Shown here: positions 1-9,617 of the stretch, one piece after another
Numbering within the stretch: position 1 is the stretch's first letter
Layout of the letters: the number at the start of each line of letters is the position of its first letter
Assembly: GCA_023807065.1 (NCBI GenBank)
Contig: JAJJLU010003970.1
Coordinates: forward strand, 1 to 22,344
DNA: 22,344 nt
From: Isotricha intestinalis
Lineage: Eukaryota; Ciliophora; Litostomatea; Vestibuliferida; Isotrichidae
Direction of reading: 5' to 3'
Notes under the pieces: model-generated
Told to the model about the DNA's origin: nothing
The model's input: the letters and a program-made list of their open reading frames with translations, nothing else
The model's database searches: none
Program-made: the position numbers and the translations under genes

Positions 1-395
1 TAGGGCTTGATCAGCTTTCCGTCAACGGGCGAATCGAGCTTGGCTTCCGAAGTGGACAAGGGCTCCTTCGAGGGCGCGGGGGTCATATCGGGCATCACGG
101 TGGGCAGGGGCGAAAGCCCCGCGCTCCCGGCGGGAGGAAGCGTCGGGAGCGGCCTTCTTGTGGGCAGGGGGATGGGAGACGCCGAGCTTTGCGCGTCCTT
201 CAGGCGCTCATCCATCGAGTTTTCGGCGGGCGCGCCGGGATCGGCCTCGCTCCTGTCAAAGGGCATGACCGCGATCAGCCCGCCCAGCGCGCACAGCGCC
301 AGGGCTATCGCGATGAACGCGCCGTTCCTTTTGAAAAACGCCCGCGCGATCAGCCTTCTTTCGACGCGGCTCCTTGAGAATTCCTTTTTCTTCAT
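1..395 (-). CDS. Partial bacterial membrane-anchored protein, probably SpoIIQ/M23-peptidase-like N-terminus
   Basis: The reverse strand is open from an ATG at 395-393 to the window edge, giving 131 codons with the C-terminus missing. The protein starts with a basic stretch (MKKKEFSRSRVERR), has one hydrophobic segment at about residues 24-44 (AFIAIALALCALGGLIAV), then a Pro/Ser/Ala/Thr-rich linker, and ends in PVDGKLIKP. That ending resembles the lead-in to the M23 (LytM) domain in SpoIIQ-like proteins of Clostridia, where a tyrosine usually follows; the last partial codon, TA, allows this. AAAGGA (complement of 405-410) lies 9 nt before this ATG and decides the start; an in-frame ATG at 413-411 lacks such a site. 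High GC and codon use differ completely from the rest of the window. That this is a bacterial gene is well supported; the peptidase identity is inference because the catalytic domain is off the edge. Confidence 0.6.
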   Translation of the reverse strand, partial: MKKKEFSRSRVERRLIARAFFKRNGAFIAIALALCALGGLIAVMPFDRSEADPGAPAENSMDERLKDAQSSASPIPLPTRRPLPTLPPAGSAGLSPLPTVMPDMTPAPSKEPLSTSEAKLDSPVDGKLIKP

Positions 396-404
396 ATTAT
401 CAGA

Positions 405-410
405 TCCTTT
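405..410 (-). promoter_or_regulatory. Shine-Dalgarno-like site for the bacterial gene
   Basis: The reverse strand reads AAAGGA followed by nine bases and then ATG. This is a normal bacterial ribosome-binding arrangement and the main reason for placing the start at 395. No eukaryotic gene in the window has such a site. Confidence 0.6.
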
Positions 411-429
411 CATGCGGTTCTATCGCAAA

Positions 430-490
430 TAGCATCTGCCGCGAAAGGGAATCTCATACTTGAAAATAAGGCAAAATTTTGTTATACTTA
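430..490. other. Junction between GC-rich bacterial-type and AT-rich eukaryotic DNA
   Basis: Composition changes abruptly here, from GC-rich sequence with GCC/GCG-type codons to sequence of mostly A and T that continues for 21.8 kb. The exact breakpoint cannot be fixed, because bacterial promoter DNA can itself be AT-rich. No telomere-like repeat, terminal repeat or mobile-element end is visible. A chimeric amplification product or a misassembly is the simplest explanation. Confidence 0.65.
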
Positions 491-1022
491 AAAAGTATTT
501 TTATTTAACCATTTCAAAACTATATCAAACCTTTATTTTTGGTTTTGGTATAATTCCAATATATTCATAAATAAATTCAATTTCAGAAAACTCTTTCACT
601 TTCACCTATATAAGAATTTTCGATAATTTTTAAATTTTCAAAAATATTATTATATATAACTTAATAATAGAATTTTTATAAAAAATTATTAAAAATTATT
701 TATTTCATTTTAAATTGAGATGTTAAAGGGAATAATTATTTTTCCATTAATAATTTTTATAAAGTAAAGATGATATTATTTTTACTTTAGATTAAGACTT
801 CTTGTTTTTCTATCTATACAAATATATCTTTTGAATAAATAAATTAAATATAATAAATCGAATTAATCAGTATCATTTTAACATTTTTTTAATTCAAAAA
901 TGACATTTGATTTTATTATATAAATATAAAATTTTCTTAAATTTAATATAACATTATCCTTTAAATAAATGAAATATATTAAAAATTATATCTGATAATT
1001 TTGATTAAAAAATAATTTATTA
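480..1022. other. AT-rich spacer upstream of the brr2-like gene
   Basis: I see no coding potential, RNA gene or repeat array here. The stretch consists of A/T runs with many stops in all frames. It presumably holds the promoter and 5' leader of the helicase gene; a stop in that gene's frame at 1002-1004 limits how far the coding region can extend upstream. Confidence 0.5.
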
Positions 1023-4000
1023 ATGGTTGAAAAATATAGAGATGATTATTTTTACGAATATGAAAATAATGCAAATAAAGTAGTAGCAATTTCAAACAGA
1101 GATAATATCGATGTTAATGAATCAACAGGAGAAGCCAAAACTCTGGTAGGAAAAAAACTACATAGATTTGGAGATTTGGCTTTAAGAGAAAAAGCTCCTA
1201 AAATTTTAAAAAAAAACAAAAAAAAAACTTTATCTAATCAATTAATAGAAACATTCACAACGAATTTAAATAATAAATATATTACTTTAAATGAAGAAAA
1301 ATTAAAATATTATCCTAAAACAAAAGACACTCATTCAATTTATGATGATTTATTAAATATTATTAGAGAATATTACATTGATCAATCACCTGATTTAATT
1401 AAAAGTGCTTTAGACTTTATAATATTTATTTTAAGAGATGAAAAAAAGAATGAAATTCAAAAAAAAGAAGAAGTTGAAAAAATATTAGGAAAAAAAGTAT
1501 CAAATGAAGAAATCAATAAATTATATGTTTTATGTAAAAGTTTAATTGATTATGATCCTAATGAAAATAATGAAGAAAATATTAAAAAAAAAAAAAATGA
1601 AAATATTGAAATTCAATTAGATTTAAATGATTTAGATAATGATGATGAAGGTAATGATAATGATCCTTTAATTGTTGAAGAAGAAGAAATTTCTGATATG
1701 GAAATAGAGAATAATCATAAAAAAGAAGAAAATAAAAATGAAGAAAATCAAATAAATTTAACTGTTGAATCTGTTTTACAAAATAATTTATGGTTACAAA
1801 GTATTTTAAGAGAACAATTAAAAATTGACGAAGCTTTAGTTTTAAATAAAGAAAAAGAAATTATGGATGTTTTATCAATTGAAAATAAAAGAGAATGTGA
1901 AAATAAATTGGTTTTAACTTTAACAAGAAATAATATTGAATTAATTAAGTTTCTTCTCAAAAATAAAAACTTAATATATTACTTAACAAAAATATCTAAA
2001 TTACAAAATAAAAATGATATTTTAGGAATATTAAATCAATTATATAAAATAGATGAAAACACTTATAATTTAATTTTATTATATAATTCAGATTTACAAG
2101 AAAATAAAAAACAAAAAAATAAAAAAACCAAAAAAAATAATATTCATAAAATTGAAAAAACTGAATTTTCGAAATTACATTTAAAAAAAATAAATTTAGA
2201 AAACTTACAATTTATAGAAGGAAGTCATTTTAATTCAAATAAAAATTTAAAAGTTCCTCAAGGAACATATAAAACAACATATGAAGGTTATGAAGAAATA
2301 ATAATTCCTCCAATTGAAAATAATAAAAACTCAAAAAATAAAATTAAAGAAATTAAAATATCAACATTACCACAATGGATGCATTCTGCTTTTCAAATAA
2401 AGAATAATAATGAAGAAGTTAAATTTATAAATGAATATTTTAATCAAATTCAATCTAAAGTATTACAAACTGCATTATATACAGATGAAAATTTATTAAT
2501 TTGTGCTCCTACTTCAAGTGGTAAAACAAATATAGCTTTATTAACTATATTACGTTTAATTTCAAAATACAGAGATGAAAACACAGGAACAATAAATTTA
2601 AATAAATTTAAAATAATATATATTGCACCAATGAAAGCTTTAGTCAAAGAAACTGTAGGTAATTTTTCTCAAAGATTATCAAATTATAATATTAATGTAA
2701 GAGAATTATCAGGTGATGTTAATTTATCTAAATATGAAATAAATAATACTAATATTATAGTAACAACTCCTGAAAAATATGATATTATTACTAGAAAAAG
2801 TGGTGATAGAACTTTTAGTGATAAAGTACAATTAATAATTATAGATGAAATTCATTTATTACATGATACAAGAGGAGCTGTTATTGAAAGTATTATTGCA
2901 AGAACTATAATGAATTCTGAACATAATAAAGAAAATGAAGTTAGATTAGTTGCTTTAAGTGCTACTTTACCTAATTATAATGATATTGCTGATTTTTGCC
3001 ATGTTAATAAAAAAAAAGGTTTATTTTATTTTGACACTTCTTTTCGTCCTATTCCTTTAAGTCAAATTTATATTGGAATTACAGAAAAGAAAGGTATTAA
3101 AAAATTACAATTAATAAATGAAATAACTTATAATAAAGTATATGAAAGATTATGTAATAATAAGCAAATTATTATATTTACTCATAGTAGAAGAGAAACA
3201 ATGAAAACTGCTAAATTTTTAATAGAAAAATCAAAAGAAAAAAACCATGAAAGTACATTTAGATTATCTTCATCTAAGCAAATGGAATTTGATGAAATAA
3301 TTAAAAATGACACAGAAGATAATTTATTAAAAAATAAAGAATTATTAGACATATTCGAATATTCAATTGGAATTCATCATGCAGGAATGCATCAAAGTGA
3401 TAAGAAGTTAATAGAAGAATATTTTAATAATGGTTATTTAAAAGTAATAATATCAACAGCGACTTTAGCTTGGGGAATAAATTTACCTGCGCATACAGTT
3501 ATTATTAAAGGTACTCAAATATATAATCCTGAAAAAGGAAATTGGTGTGAATTAAGTTTTTTAGATATTATTCAAATGATGGGAAGAGCTGGAAGAGTTG
3601 GTTATTTTGAAATGGATAAAAAAAATAATTTCGGTGAAGGAATTATTATTACTAGTTATAATGAATTGAAATTTTATTTAAGTTTAATTAATAATAATTT
3701 ACCTATTGAATCGCAATTAATTTCTTCTTTACCTGATTGTTTAAATGCTGAAATTGTTTCTGGAAATGTATCTAATGTTTTTGAAGGTGCAAATTGGTTA
3801 AGTTATACTTATTTATTTGTTAGGATGATGAAAAATCATAGTTTATATTGTATCAGTGATGATATATTTAATAATGATAATTTACTTGAAAATTGGAGAA
3901 TAAGTTTAATACATGCAAGTGCAATTTTATTACATAAGAATAACTTAATTAAATACAATAGTGAAAATGGGGAATTTACATCTACTCAACTTGGAAAAGT

Positions 4001-7000
4001 AAGTTCATATTATTATATAAAATATCCTTCAATTGGAATATATAATCAATATTTAAATGTAAATATGAGTGAAATAGATATATTAAGATTATTTTCATTA
4101 TCAAATGAATTTAAATTAATTCCAATAAGAGAAGAAGAAAAAAGAGAAATAGAAAAATTAATATCAAAAGTTCCAATTCCAGTTCCAGGTTCAAGTGAAG
4201 AACAAAATAGTAAAATAAATATATTATTACAATGTTATATATCTAATATTCCTCTTGAAGGTTATGCTATAAGTAGTGATATGGTATTTATAAGTCAAAA
4301 TGCTTCTAGAATATTTAGAGCTTTATTTGAAATATGCTGTCATAGATGCTGGGCTAATGTTTCTTATATTTGTTTGAAATTATGTAAAGAAATTAAAAAT
4401 AGAATGTGGCTTTCAATGAGTCCTTTAAGACAATTTAATATTATTCCTGAAGAAATATTACATAAAATTGAAAGCAAAGAACAATTAACTTGGGATAAAT
4501 TTTTTGAAATGAGTGTAAGTAATATTACTGATTTAATTAAAATTAATAAAAAAAATTCTGAAAGTATATATAAATTAATTCATACTTTTCCTAGAATTGA
4601 AATTAAAGCAAATATTCAGCCTTTAACTAGAAATTGTTTATTCATTGAAATTTTAATAAATCCTAACTTTAATTGGATTAAACATTATCATCCTTACAGT
4701 GAATTATTCCATTTATTTGTAGAAGACAATGATAGTGAAATTATATTACATCATGAAATGTTTAATTTAAAAGAAAAAGATATTGGAAATGAAAAAAGAT
4801 TAGTTTTTATTGTTCCAATGATAGAACCAATGCCACCTCAATATTTTATTAGAATAATAAGCGATAATTGGTTAAATTGTGAAAGGGAATTACCTATTTA
4901 TTTTAAATATTTAATTTTACCTGAAAAATTTCCTCCTTGTTGTAATTTATTAGAAATGAATTTAATGAATTATAAAAATATATTTAATAATCAGAAATTG
5001 GAAAAATATTATAATGAAAATTATAAATTTATGAATAATATACAAAGTCAATGTTTTGATAAAGCTTTTCATAGTAATGAATCTATTTTCATTGGAGCAA
5101 CTACTGGATGTGGAAAAACTCAAATAGCAGAATTTGGAATTATTAAATTTTTTGAAGAAAATAAAAATAAAAAATTAGATGCACCTATTATTTATTTATG
5201 TTATAATGATGATTGTGTTAAAGAGAAAATTATTCATTTTAAAAAAATATTTAAAAATAAAGTGATTAATCAATTTACAGGTGAATTTTTCTTTGATAAA
5301 AGCTTATTTAAAAATAGTGATTTTATAATATCGTCTTTTAAAAACTTTGACGTGTTTACAAGTAAATTTAAATATGTTGATAATTTTTCTAAAATTTCTT
5401 TAGTTATTGTAGATGATATTCACTTATTAAATGAATTTGATTGTGCTTTAGAAGTTTCTCTTTCTAGATTAAGATATTTTATCGGTAGTAAACTTAGATT
5501 TATAATATTAAGTACTTCTTTAAGTAATTATAATTCAATTTGTGAATGGTTAGATATTAAAAATGAAAATTGCTTTAATTTCGAAACAAAAGTTAGACAA
5601 AATCCAATTGAATTTTATTTCTATGGTTATGAAAGTATTTCTCATAAATATAGAATGAATTTAATGTCTAAGAATATATTTAATTTATTAAATAAATACA
5701 GTTATAATGATGGAAATTTTGAATTATCTACAATTATCTATGTTACAGATATTAAAACTTTAAAAAAATTCGTTTTAGATTTATTATCTTTTTACAATTC
5801 AAATGGAATTTCAGGTAAGTGTTTAATAAAAAAATTAAATAAATTTGATGAATTTCTTTCTCAAAATATACCAAATGAAGATATATTATTAATAACTTCT
5901 TTAAAAAATGGAATAGGTTACATATATAATGGAATGGATGATGATACAATAAATTTCATTATATCTCTTTTTGAAGAAAGAATAATTCAAATATTAATAG
6001 TTCCTCAAAAAATAATATGGAAAGTAAATTGTCAATGTCATAATGTAATTATAGCAGATACAGTTAAATATGATAGTAATAATGGAGGATATATAGATAT
6101 TAATATTACTGATATGTTTCAAATGGTTGGAAGAGCTTCAATTACTTATAATACTTTTAAAAAAAATGAAATTCCAAATGATGTGAAAAATACTATTAGA
6201 AGATGTTTTATATTTTTAAATAATAGTAAAAAAGAATTATATAAGAAATTTCTTCTTGAAAGCTTTCCTGTTGAATCATCTTTAAATCATTTTATACATA
6301 ATCATTTATTAACAGAAATTTCAAATGGTATTATTAAATCAAAGCAGGAATGTGTTGATTGGATTACATGGACTTTTTTTTATAGAAGATTATTAAAAAA
6401 CCCAAATTATTATGATATGAAAGGTAATTCTAAAGAATTTTTAAATGAATATTTAAGTGAATTAATTGAAAATACAGTTAATGATTTATTTAATTCTGGA
6501 ATGATAAATGTTAAAGAAGATAATTCTTTAGAAATTTTAAATTTAGGTAAAATATCTTCTAATTATTATATAACATATCAAACAATAGATTTATTTAATC
6601 AAAGTTTCAAAGAAGAAAATTCAGGGAATATTCAATTTTATTCTTTATTCCAAATATTAAAAAATTCTTTTGAATTTGATTTAATTGAATTTAATAAAGG
6701 AGATATAAATTTAATATTTGAAATATGTCAATCACTTAATAATAAAAGTTTAAATTATTTATCAGATGATATTAAACAAGCCTTAAAAAATCCAGAAAAT
6801 GAATCATCATCATTTACATTTAGTAATCCACATAATAAAGCTTTAATTTTATTAATAAGTTATATAAGTAGAACACCAATACCTTATCAATTAAATTTAG
6901 ATATGGAAAATATAATAATAACATCAGTAAATTTAATAAGTTCTTTAGTTGATGTTTTTTCATCTAAGCAATTATTAAAACAATCAATTTATTCAATGGA

Positions 7001-7580
7001 ATTATCTCAAATGATTATTCAAGCAATGTGGATTAGTCAAAGTCCTTTAATGCAACTTCCAACTTTTAATTCAGAATTATGTAATCAATGTAAAGAAATT
7101 GAAGTTGAAGATATTTCTGATTTTGTTAATTTAGATGAAAGAGATAGAAATACTTTATTATCTCATTTAGATAAAGAAAATATTGCTAAAATTGCTAATG
7201 TATGTAATAGATATCCTGAAATTAATTTAGAAATAAAATTTATTGATGATAATAATAATTTTAACTTAGGAGATAATATTTGTGCTGAAATTATTTTAAA
7301 TAGAACTTTAATTGATAATTCAAATAATGGGATTTTAACTAATGTATATAGTAATTATTATCCTAAAGTTAAAGAAGAAAATTGGTGGATTATTATAGGT
7401 GATGAAGTTAGTAATAAATTGTTTTTTATTAGGAAATTATATTTTAATAAGTCTTTAAAGATTCCTGTTAATTTTGAAGGACCTGAAAGTGAAGGTATTT
7501 ATTCATATAAAGTGTTTTTAATTTGTGATTCTTGGATTGGATGTGATCAAGAAGAAAATTTTGAATTTTCAGTTCAATAA
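1023..7580 (+). CDS. brr2: Brr2/SNRNP200-type U5 snRNP RNA helicase
   Basis: A 2185-residue dual-cassette Ski2-like helicase, the expected length for Brr2, which unwinds U4/U6 during spliceosome activation in the nucleus. The N-terminus carries the Brr2 signature (YEYENNANKVV, then STGEAKTL and FGDLAL), followed by an acidic low-complexity stretch near residues 195-240. Cassette 1 has APTSSGKT (motif I, 495-502), DEIH (608-611), SAT (646-648), HHAGM (785-789) and QMMGRAGR (851-858), then a winged-helix/Sec63 region to about 1310. Cassette 2 has GATTGCGKT (1358-1366) but degenerate DDIH (1464-1467), STS (1497-1499) and QMVGRAS (1700-1706), then a second Sec63 region; PVESSLNHF and NPNYY match Brr2 orthologues. 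As in known Brr2 proteins, cassette 1 looks catalytic and cassette 2 regulatory. No introns are evident in 6.6 kb. It ends in TAA. Confidence 0.96.
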   Translation: MVEKYRDDYFYEYENNANKVVAISNRDNIDVNESTGEAKTLVGKKLHRFGDLALREKAPKILKKNKKKTLSNQLIETFTTNLNNKYITLNEEKLKYYPKTKDTHSIYDDLLNIIREYYIDQSPDLIKSALDFIIFILRDEKKNEIQKKEEVEKILGKKVSNEEINKLYVLCKSLIDYDPNENNEENIKKKKNENIEIQLDLNDLDNDDEGNDNDPLIVEEEEISDMEIENNHKKEENKNEENQINLTVESVLQNNLWLQSILREQLKIDEALVLNKEKEIMDVLSIENKRECENKLVLTLTRNNIELIKFLLKNKNLIYYLTKISKLQNKNDILGILNQLYKIDENTYNLILLYNSDLQENKKQKNKKTKKNNIHKIEKTEFSKLHLKKINLENLQFIEGSHFNSNKNLKVPQGTYKTTYEGYEEIIIPPIENNKNSKNKIKEIKISTLPQWMHSAFQIKNNNEEVKFINEYFNQIQSKVLQTALYTDENLLICAPTSSGKTNIALLTILRLISKYRDENTGTINLNKFKIIYIAPMKALVKETVGNFSQRLSNYNINVRELSGDVNLSKYEINNTNIIVTTPEKYDIITRKSGDRTFSDKVQLIIIDEIHLLHDTRGAVIESIIARTIMNSEHNKENEVRLVALSATLPNYNDIADFCHVNKKKGLFYFDTSFRPIPLSQIYIGITEKKGIKKLQLINEITYNKVYERLCNNKQIIIFTHSRRETMKTAKFLIEKSKEKNHESTFRLSSSKQMEFDEIIKNDTEDNLLKNKELLDIFEYSIGIHHAGMHQSDKKLIEEYFNNGYLKVIISTATLAWGINLPAHTVIIKGTQIYNPEKGNWCELSFLDIIQMMGRAGRVGYFEMDKKNNFGEGIIITSYNELKFYLSLINNNLPIESQLISSLPDCLNAEIVSGNVSNVFEGANWLSYTYLFVRMMKNHSLYCISDDIFNNDNLLENWRISLIHASAILLHKNNLIKYNSENGEFTSTQLGKVSSYYYIKYPSIGIYNQYLNVNMSEIDILRLFSLSNEFKLIPIREEEKREIEKLISKVPIPVPGSSEEQNSKINILLQCYISNIPLEGYAISSDMVFISQNASRIFRALFEICCHRCWANVSYICLKLCKEIKNRMWLSMSPLRQFNIIPEEILHKIESKEQLTWDKFFEMSVSNITDLIKINKKNSESIYKLIHTFPRIEIKANIQPLTRNCLFIEILINPNFNWIKHYHPYSELFHLFVEDNDSEIILHHEMFNLKEKDIGNEKRLVFIVPMIEPMPPQYFIRIISDNWLNCERELPIYFKYLILPEKFPPCCNLLEMNLMNYKNIFNNQKLEKYYNENYKFMNNIQSQCFDKAFHSNESIFIGATTGCGKTQIAEFGIIKFFEENKNKKLDAPIIYLCYNDDCVKEKIIHFKKIFKNKVINQFTGEFFFDKSLFKNSDFIISSFKNFDVFTSKFKYVDNFSKISLVIVDDIHLLNEFDCALEVSLSRLRYFIGSKLRFIILSTSLSNYNSICEWLDIKNENCFNFETKVRQNPIEFYFYGYESISHKYRMNLMSKNIFNLLNKYSYNDGNFELSTIIYVTDIKTLKKFVLDLLSFYNSNGISGKCLIKKLNKFDEFLSQNIPNEDILLITSLKNGIGYIYNGMDDDTINFIISLFEERIIQILIVPQKIIWKVNCQCHNVIIADTVKYDSNNGGYIDINITDMFQMVGRASITYNTFKKNEIPNDVKNTIRRCFIFLNNSKKELYKKFLLESFPVESSLNHFIHNHLLTEISNGIIKSKQECVDWITWTFFYRRLLKNPNYYDMKGNSKEFLNEYLSELIENTVNDLFNSGMINVKEDNSLEILNLGKISSNYYITYQTIDLFNQSFKEENSGNIQFYSLFQILKNSFEFDLIEFNKGDINLIFEICQSLNNKSLNYLSDDIKQALKNPENESSSFTFSNPHNKALILLISYISRTPIPYQLNLDMENIIITSVNLISSLVDVFSSKQLLKQSIYSMELSQMIIQAMWISQSPLMQLPTFNSELCNQCKEIEVEDISDFVNLDERDRNTLLSHLDKENIAKIANVCNRYPEINLEIKFIDDNNNFNLGDNICAEIILNRTLIDNSNNGILTNVYSNYYPKVKEENWWIIIGDEVSNKLFFIRKLYFNKSLKIPVNFEGPESEGIYSYKVFLICDSWIGCDQEENFEFSVQ

Positions 7581-7679
7581 ATAATAATCATTAAATATTA
7601 AATTCTTTATTTTTTTATGAAGTTATTTTAAATTGAGGAAAAAGATTATAATTAAGTTTAAAATAAATTAAAAATATAA
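7581..7679. other. Short spacer between convergent genes
   Basis: Ninety-nine bases of A/T-rich sequence separate the stop codons of the helicase (+) and the transporter (-). Both 3' untranslated regions must fit here or overlap. No distinctive terminator can be told apart from the background, since AATAAA-like strings occur everywhere. Confidence 0.5.
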
Positions 7680-8840
7680 TTAATTTAATTTCATATAAGA
7701 AGAAGAATTTTTCCTTTGCATTTCAATTCCAAAATCCATTGTTTCTTCATTGTTTTCTGATTTGCTTTTAGAATTATTTGCTTCATTTTCTTCTTCATCA
7801 TCTTTTGTTTTTTTAATTTTTACTTTTTCAAAAATTAAAAGACCAATAAAATTTAATAACATTCCACCAAATATAAATAATAAATATTTTATATTTATAT
7901 TTTTGAAAAATTGTAAAAAAAATATAAAGTAAATATAACCAATTGAATTTCCTAAATTCATTGATAAATAAATTGATGTAACTTTCTTTAGAAAAAAAGG
8001 TAAAATTGAATAATATAATAAATGAATTACGACATATAACGAAGTAAATATTATTATTTTTTTATCTATTTTTTTAAAAGAAAAATAATCAGGTTCCTTT
8101 AAAGTAAAAGATTCAATAAAAAAAATTAACCCAGAAAAAATTCCTTGATAAATAAAAAATATATAAATGTCGTTTCCTTTTTTAAAATTTATTTCTTGAA
8201 ACATAAAAGAAATTGAATAGCAAATACATGAAATAATCATATAAATTAAATTTTTATTTGTCAATTTTTCTTCAAAGTAATGTTTAATATTTATATGATA
8301 AGTATAACATAATAAAATAATACCTGAAAAAGAAATGAAAATACTTAAAAAATGCCAACAATAATATTGATATTTCTTTAAATTATAAAAAGATAAAAGT
8401 ATAACAAATATACCAGTTAAAGTTATTGTCACATAATCATAATCAAAAATTTTAAAAGTAGTATTTTTACTTTTTTTACTTTCATTATTTCTTAAATCAT
8501 TTTCAGCTAAAATTCTAAAGAAATATCCTTGAGTTTCAAAAAAAATAATAAGGAAAAAATATCCTTTTGGATATTCAATTGAATGTTTAATAATTAACCA
8601 AAAAATTCCTATTATAAAAAAAGCTAATGACTTTGTTAAAATTGGAAAATTAAAAGAATAATTTGGAAGATAATAGGTTGGAATGTATAAACAAAAAATA
8701 TATAATAATGAAAGGAATTGTCCAATTAATAAACTAAATATTACAATTTTATTTTTCCTATATTTATTATTTGAAATAAGATCATTTATATTTGATGGTA
8801 TAATTGTCAATTTTTCTAAAGCTTTATTTATACTTTCCAT
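7680..8840 (-). CDS. SLC35F1/F2-like nucleotide-sugar-transporter-family membrane protein
   Basis: This 386-residue protein has about ten hydrophobic segments (roughly residues 32-52, 70-85, 94-110, 136-152, 162-180, 198-215, 225-244, 262-283, 288-310 and 319-338). The order and spacing fit the drug/metabolite transporter superfamily. Local matches to SLC35F1/F2 are the FDYDYVTITLTGIF segment (compare YTTLTSVQLLDCF), a Lys-Tyr-containing loop followed by the next helix, and YSISFMFQE in place of the family's YAISNVCEE. The C-terminal tail (about 341-386) is acidic and Ser/Asn-rich and probably cytosolic. The substrate cannot be inferred, and even for SLC35F members it is poorly settled. The start lies only 33 bp downstream of the cyclin-like gene's stop on the same strand, so its promoter must be very short or lie inside that gene. 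Confidence 0.8.
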   Translation of the reverse strand: MESINKALEKLTIIPSNINDLISNNKYRKNKIVIFSLLIGQFLSLLYIFCLYIPTYYLPNYSFNFPILTKSLAFFIIGIFWLIIKHSIEYPKGYFFLIIFFETQGYFFRILAENDLRNNESKKSKNTTFKIFDYDYVTITLTGIFVILLSFYNLKKYQYYCWHFLSIFISFSGIILLCYTYHINIKHYFEEKLTNKNLIYMIISCICYSISFMFQEINFKKGNDIYIFFIYQGIFSGLIFFIESFTLKEPDYFSFKKIDKKIIIFTSLYVVIHLLYYSILPFFLKKVTSIYLSMNLGNSIGYIYFIFFLQFFKNINIKYLLFIFGGMLLNFIGLLIFEKVKIKKTKDDEEENEANNSKSKSENNEETMDFGIEMQRKNSSSYMKLN

Positions 8841-8873
8841 ATAAAAAATATAATATCATTAAATATTTAAAAT

Positions 8874-9617
8874 TTAATTTAAATGATTTAAAATTAATTT
8901 TATTATTTTTTCTAATCTTTCTTTGATAATTTTTTGTGGCTTTTTAAATTCTTTAATATTTTTACTTATTAATTGATTTTCTTTATTTTTTCCATTTAAA
9001 GTTAATTCAATAGAATTTATAACCATCATAATTCCAATTGTGAAATAAATAATATTTTGATTTAAAAATATAATTTTAATATCTTCGCTTTCGTATAATT
9101 TAAATAATATTTCAATAGATAATTTAACCATTTCTTTATTAAAAAACACCCTTTCACATGATTGAATAAAAATACTAATTGCATAAGAACTTTTATTTTC
9201 TGATTTAAAATTATAATTTAAATTTTTCAGTAAAAACATTTCAGAATCCAATAATTCACTTTTAATTATATTATAATTATTAATAGAAAGAGAATACATT
9301 GTTTTAACTATTATTTGAGTTTTTTCATTGTCATTTAAGGTTTTATCATATAAAAGAGAGTTATATTTCTTTTTTTTATTTTCATCTTCATTTAAAAACC
9401 TTTTTTTATCAAATAAAACAACATTAATAATATCTCTCACTCTAGTTAATTCTTCATTATATTTTACACTAATTAAAATTGCAGTCATTAAAATAGTATC
9501 TTCTTTATATTGATTTTCTTTAATTTCTTTATAAGTTTCATATAAATATATACTATCGAAACTAGAAATTTTTTTTAAATTCAATTTTTCACATAATCCT
9601 ATAATATAAGCTTTCAT
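8874..9617 (-). CDS. Cyclin-fold protein
   Basis: A 247-residue, helix-rich protein with cyclin-box features. CEKLNL at residues 9-14 matches the helix-1 pattern. A helix-rich stretch leads to VKYNEE at 51-56, equivalent to the conserved KYEE region, whose Lys and Glu contact the kinase in known cyclins. LLDSEMFLLKNLNYNF at 122-137 resembles the E-x3-L-x2-L-x-F helix 5 pattern. A second, weaker cyclin fold follows (about 140-205). A lysine/asparagine-rich loop at about 75-95 interrupts the first box. There is no long N-terminal extension and no clear destruction box, so this may be a small or divergent cyclin. The family call is based on the pattern; partner kinase and cell-cycle role are unknown. 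It shares a 122-bp spacer with the divergent gene at 9740. Confidence 0.7.
   Translation of the reverse strand: MKAYIIGLCEKLNLKKISSFDSIYLYETYKEIKENQYKEDTILMTAILISVKYNEELTRVRDIINVVLFDKKRFLNEDENKKKKYNSLLYDKTLNDNEKTQIIVKTMYSLSINNYNIIKSELLDSEMFLLKNLNYNFKSENKSSYAISIFIQSCERVFFNKEMVKLSIEILFKLYESEDIKIIFLNQNIIYFTIGIMMVINSIELTLNGKNKENQLISKNIKEFKKPQKIIKERLEKIIKLILNHLN

Noticed and set aside
7..432. Plus-strand open frame of 141 codons in the GC-rich part
   Set aside because: GC-rich DNA often leaves an open shadow frame. The minus strand has a better start, a ribosome site, a membrane anchor and a recognisable linker; the plus-strand product is a low-complexity Gly/Ser stretch. The smaller frame at 189-377 is rejected for the same reason.
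430..560. Telomere at the bacterial/eukaryotic junction
   Set aside because: No C4A2-, C4A4- or other G/C-rich tandem repeat is present near the composition change.
5814..5860. Short intron beginning GTAAGT in the helicase gene
   Set aside because: The reading frame stays open and the encoded residues (GKCLIKKLNK) continue the protein sensibly; the 5' splice-site-like string alone is weak evidence in this composition.
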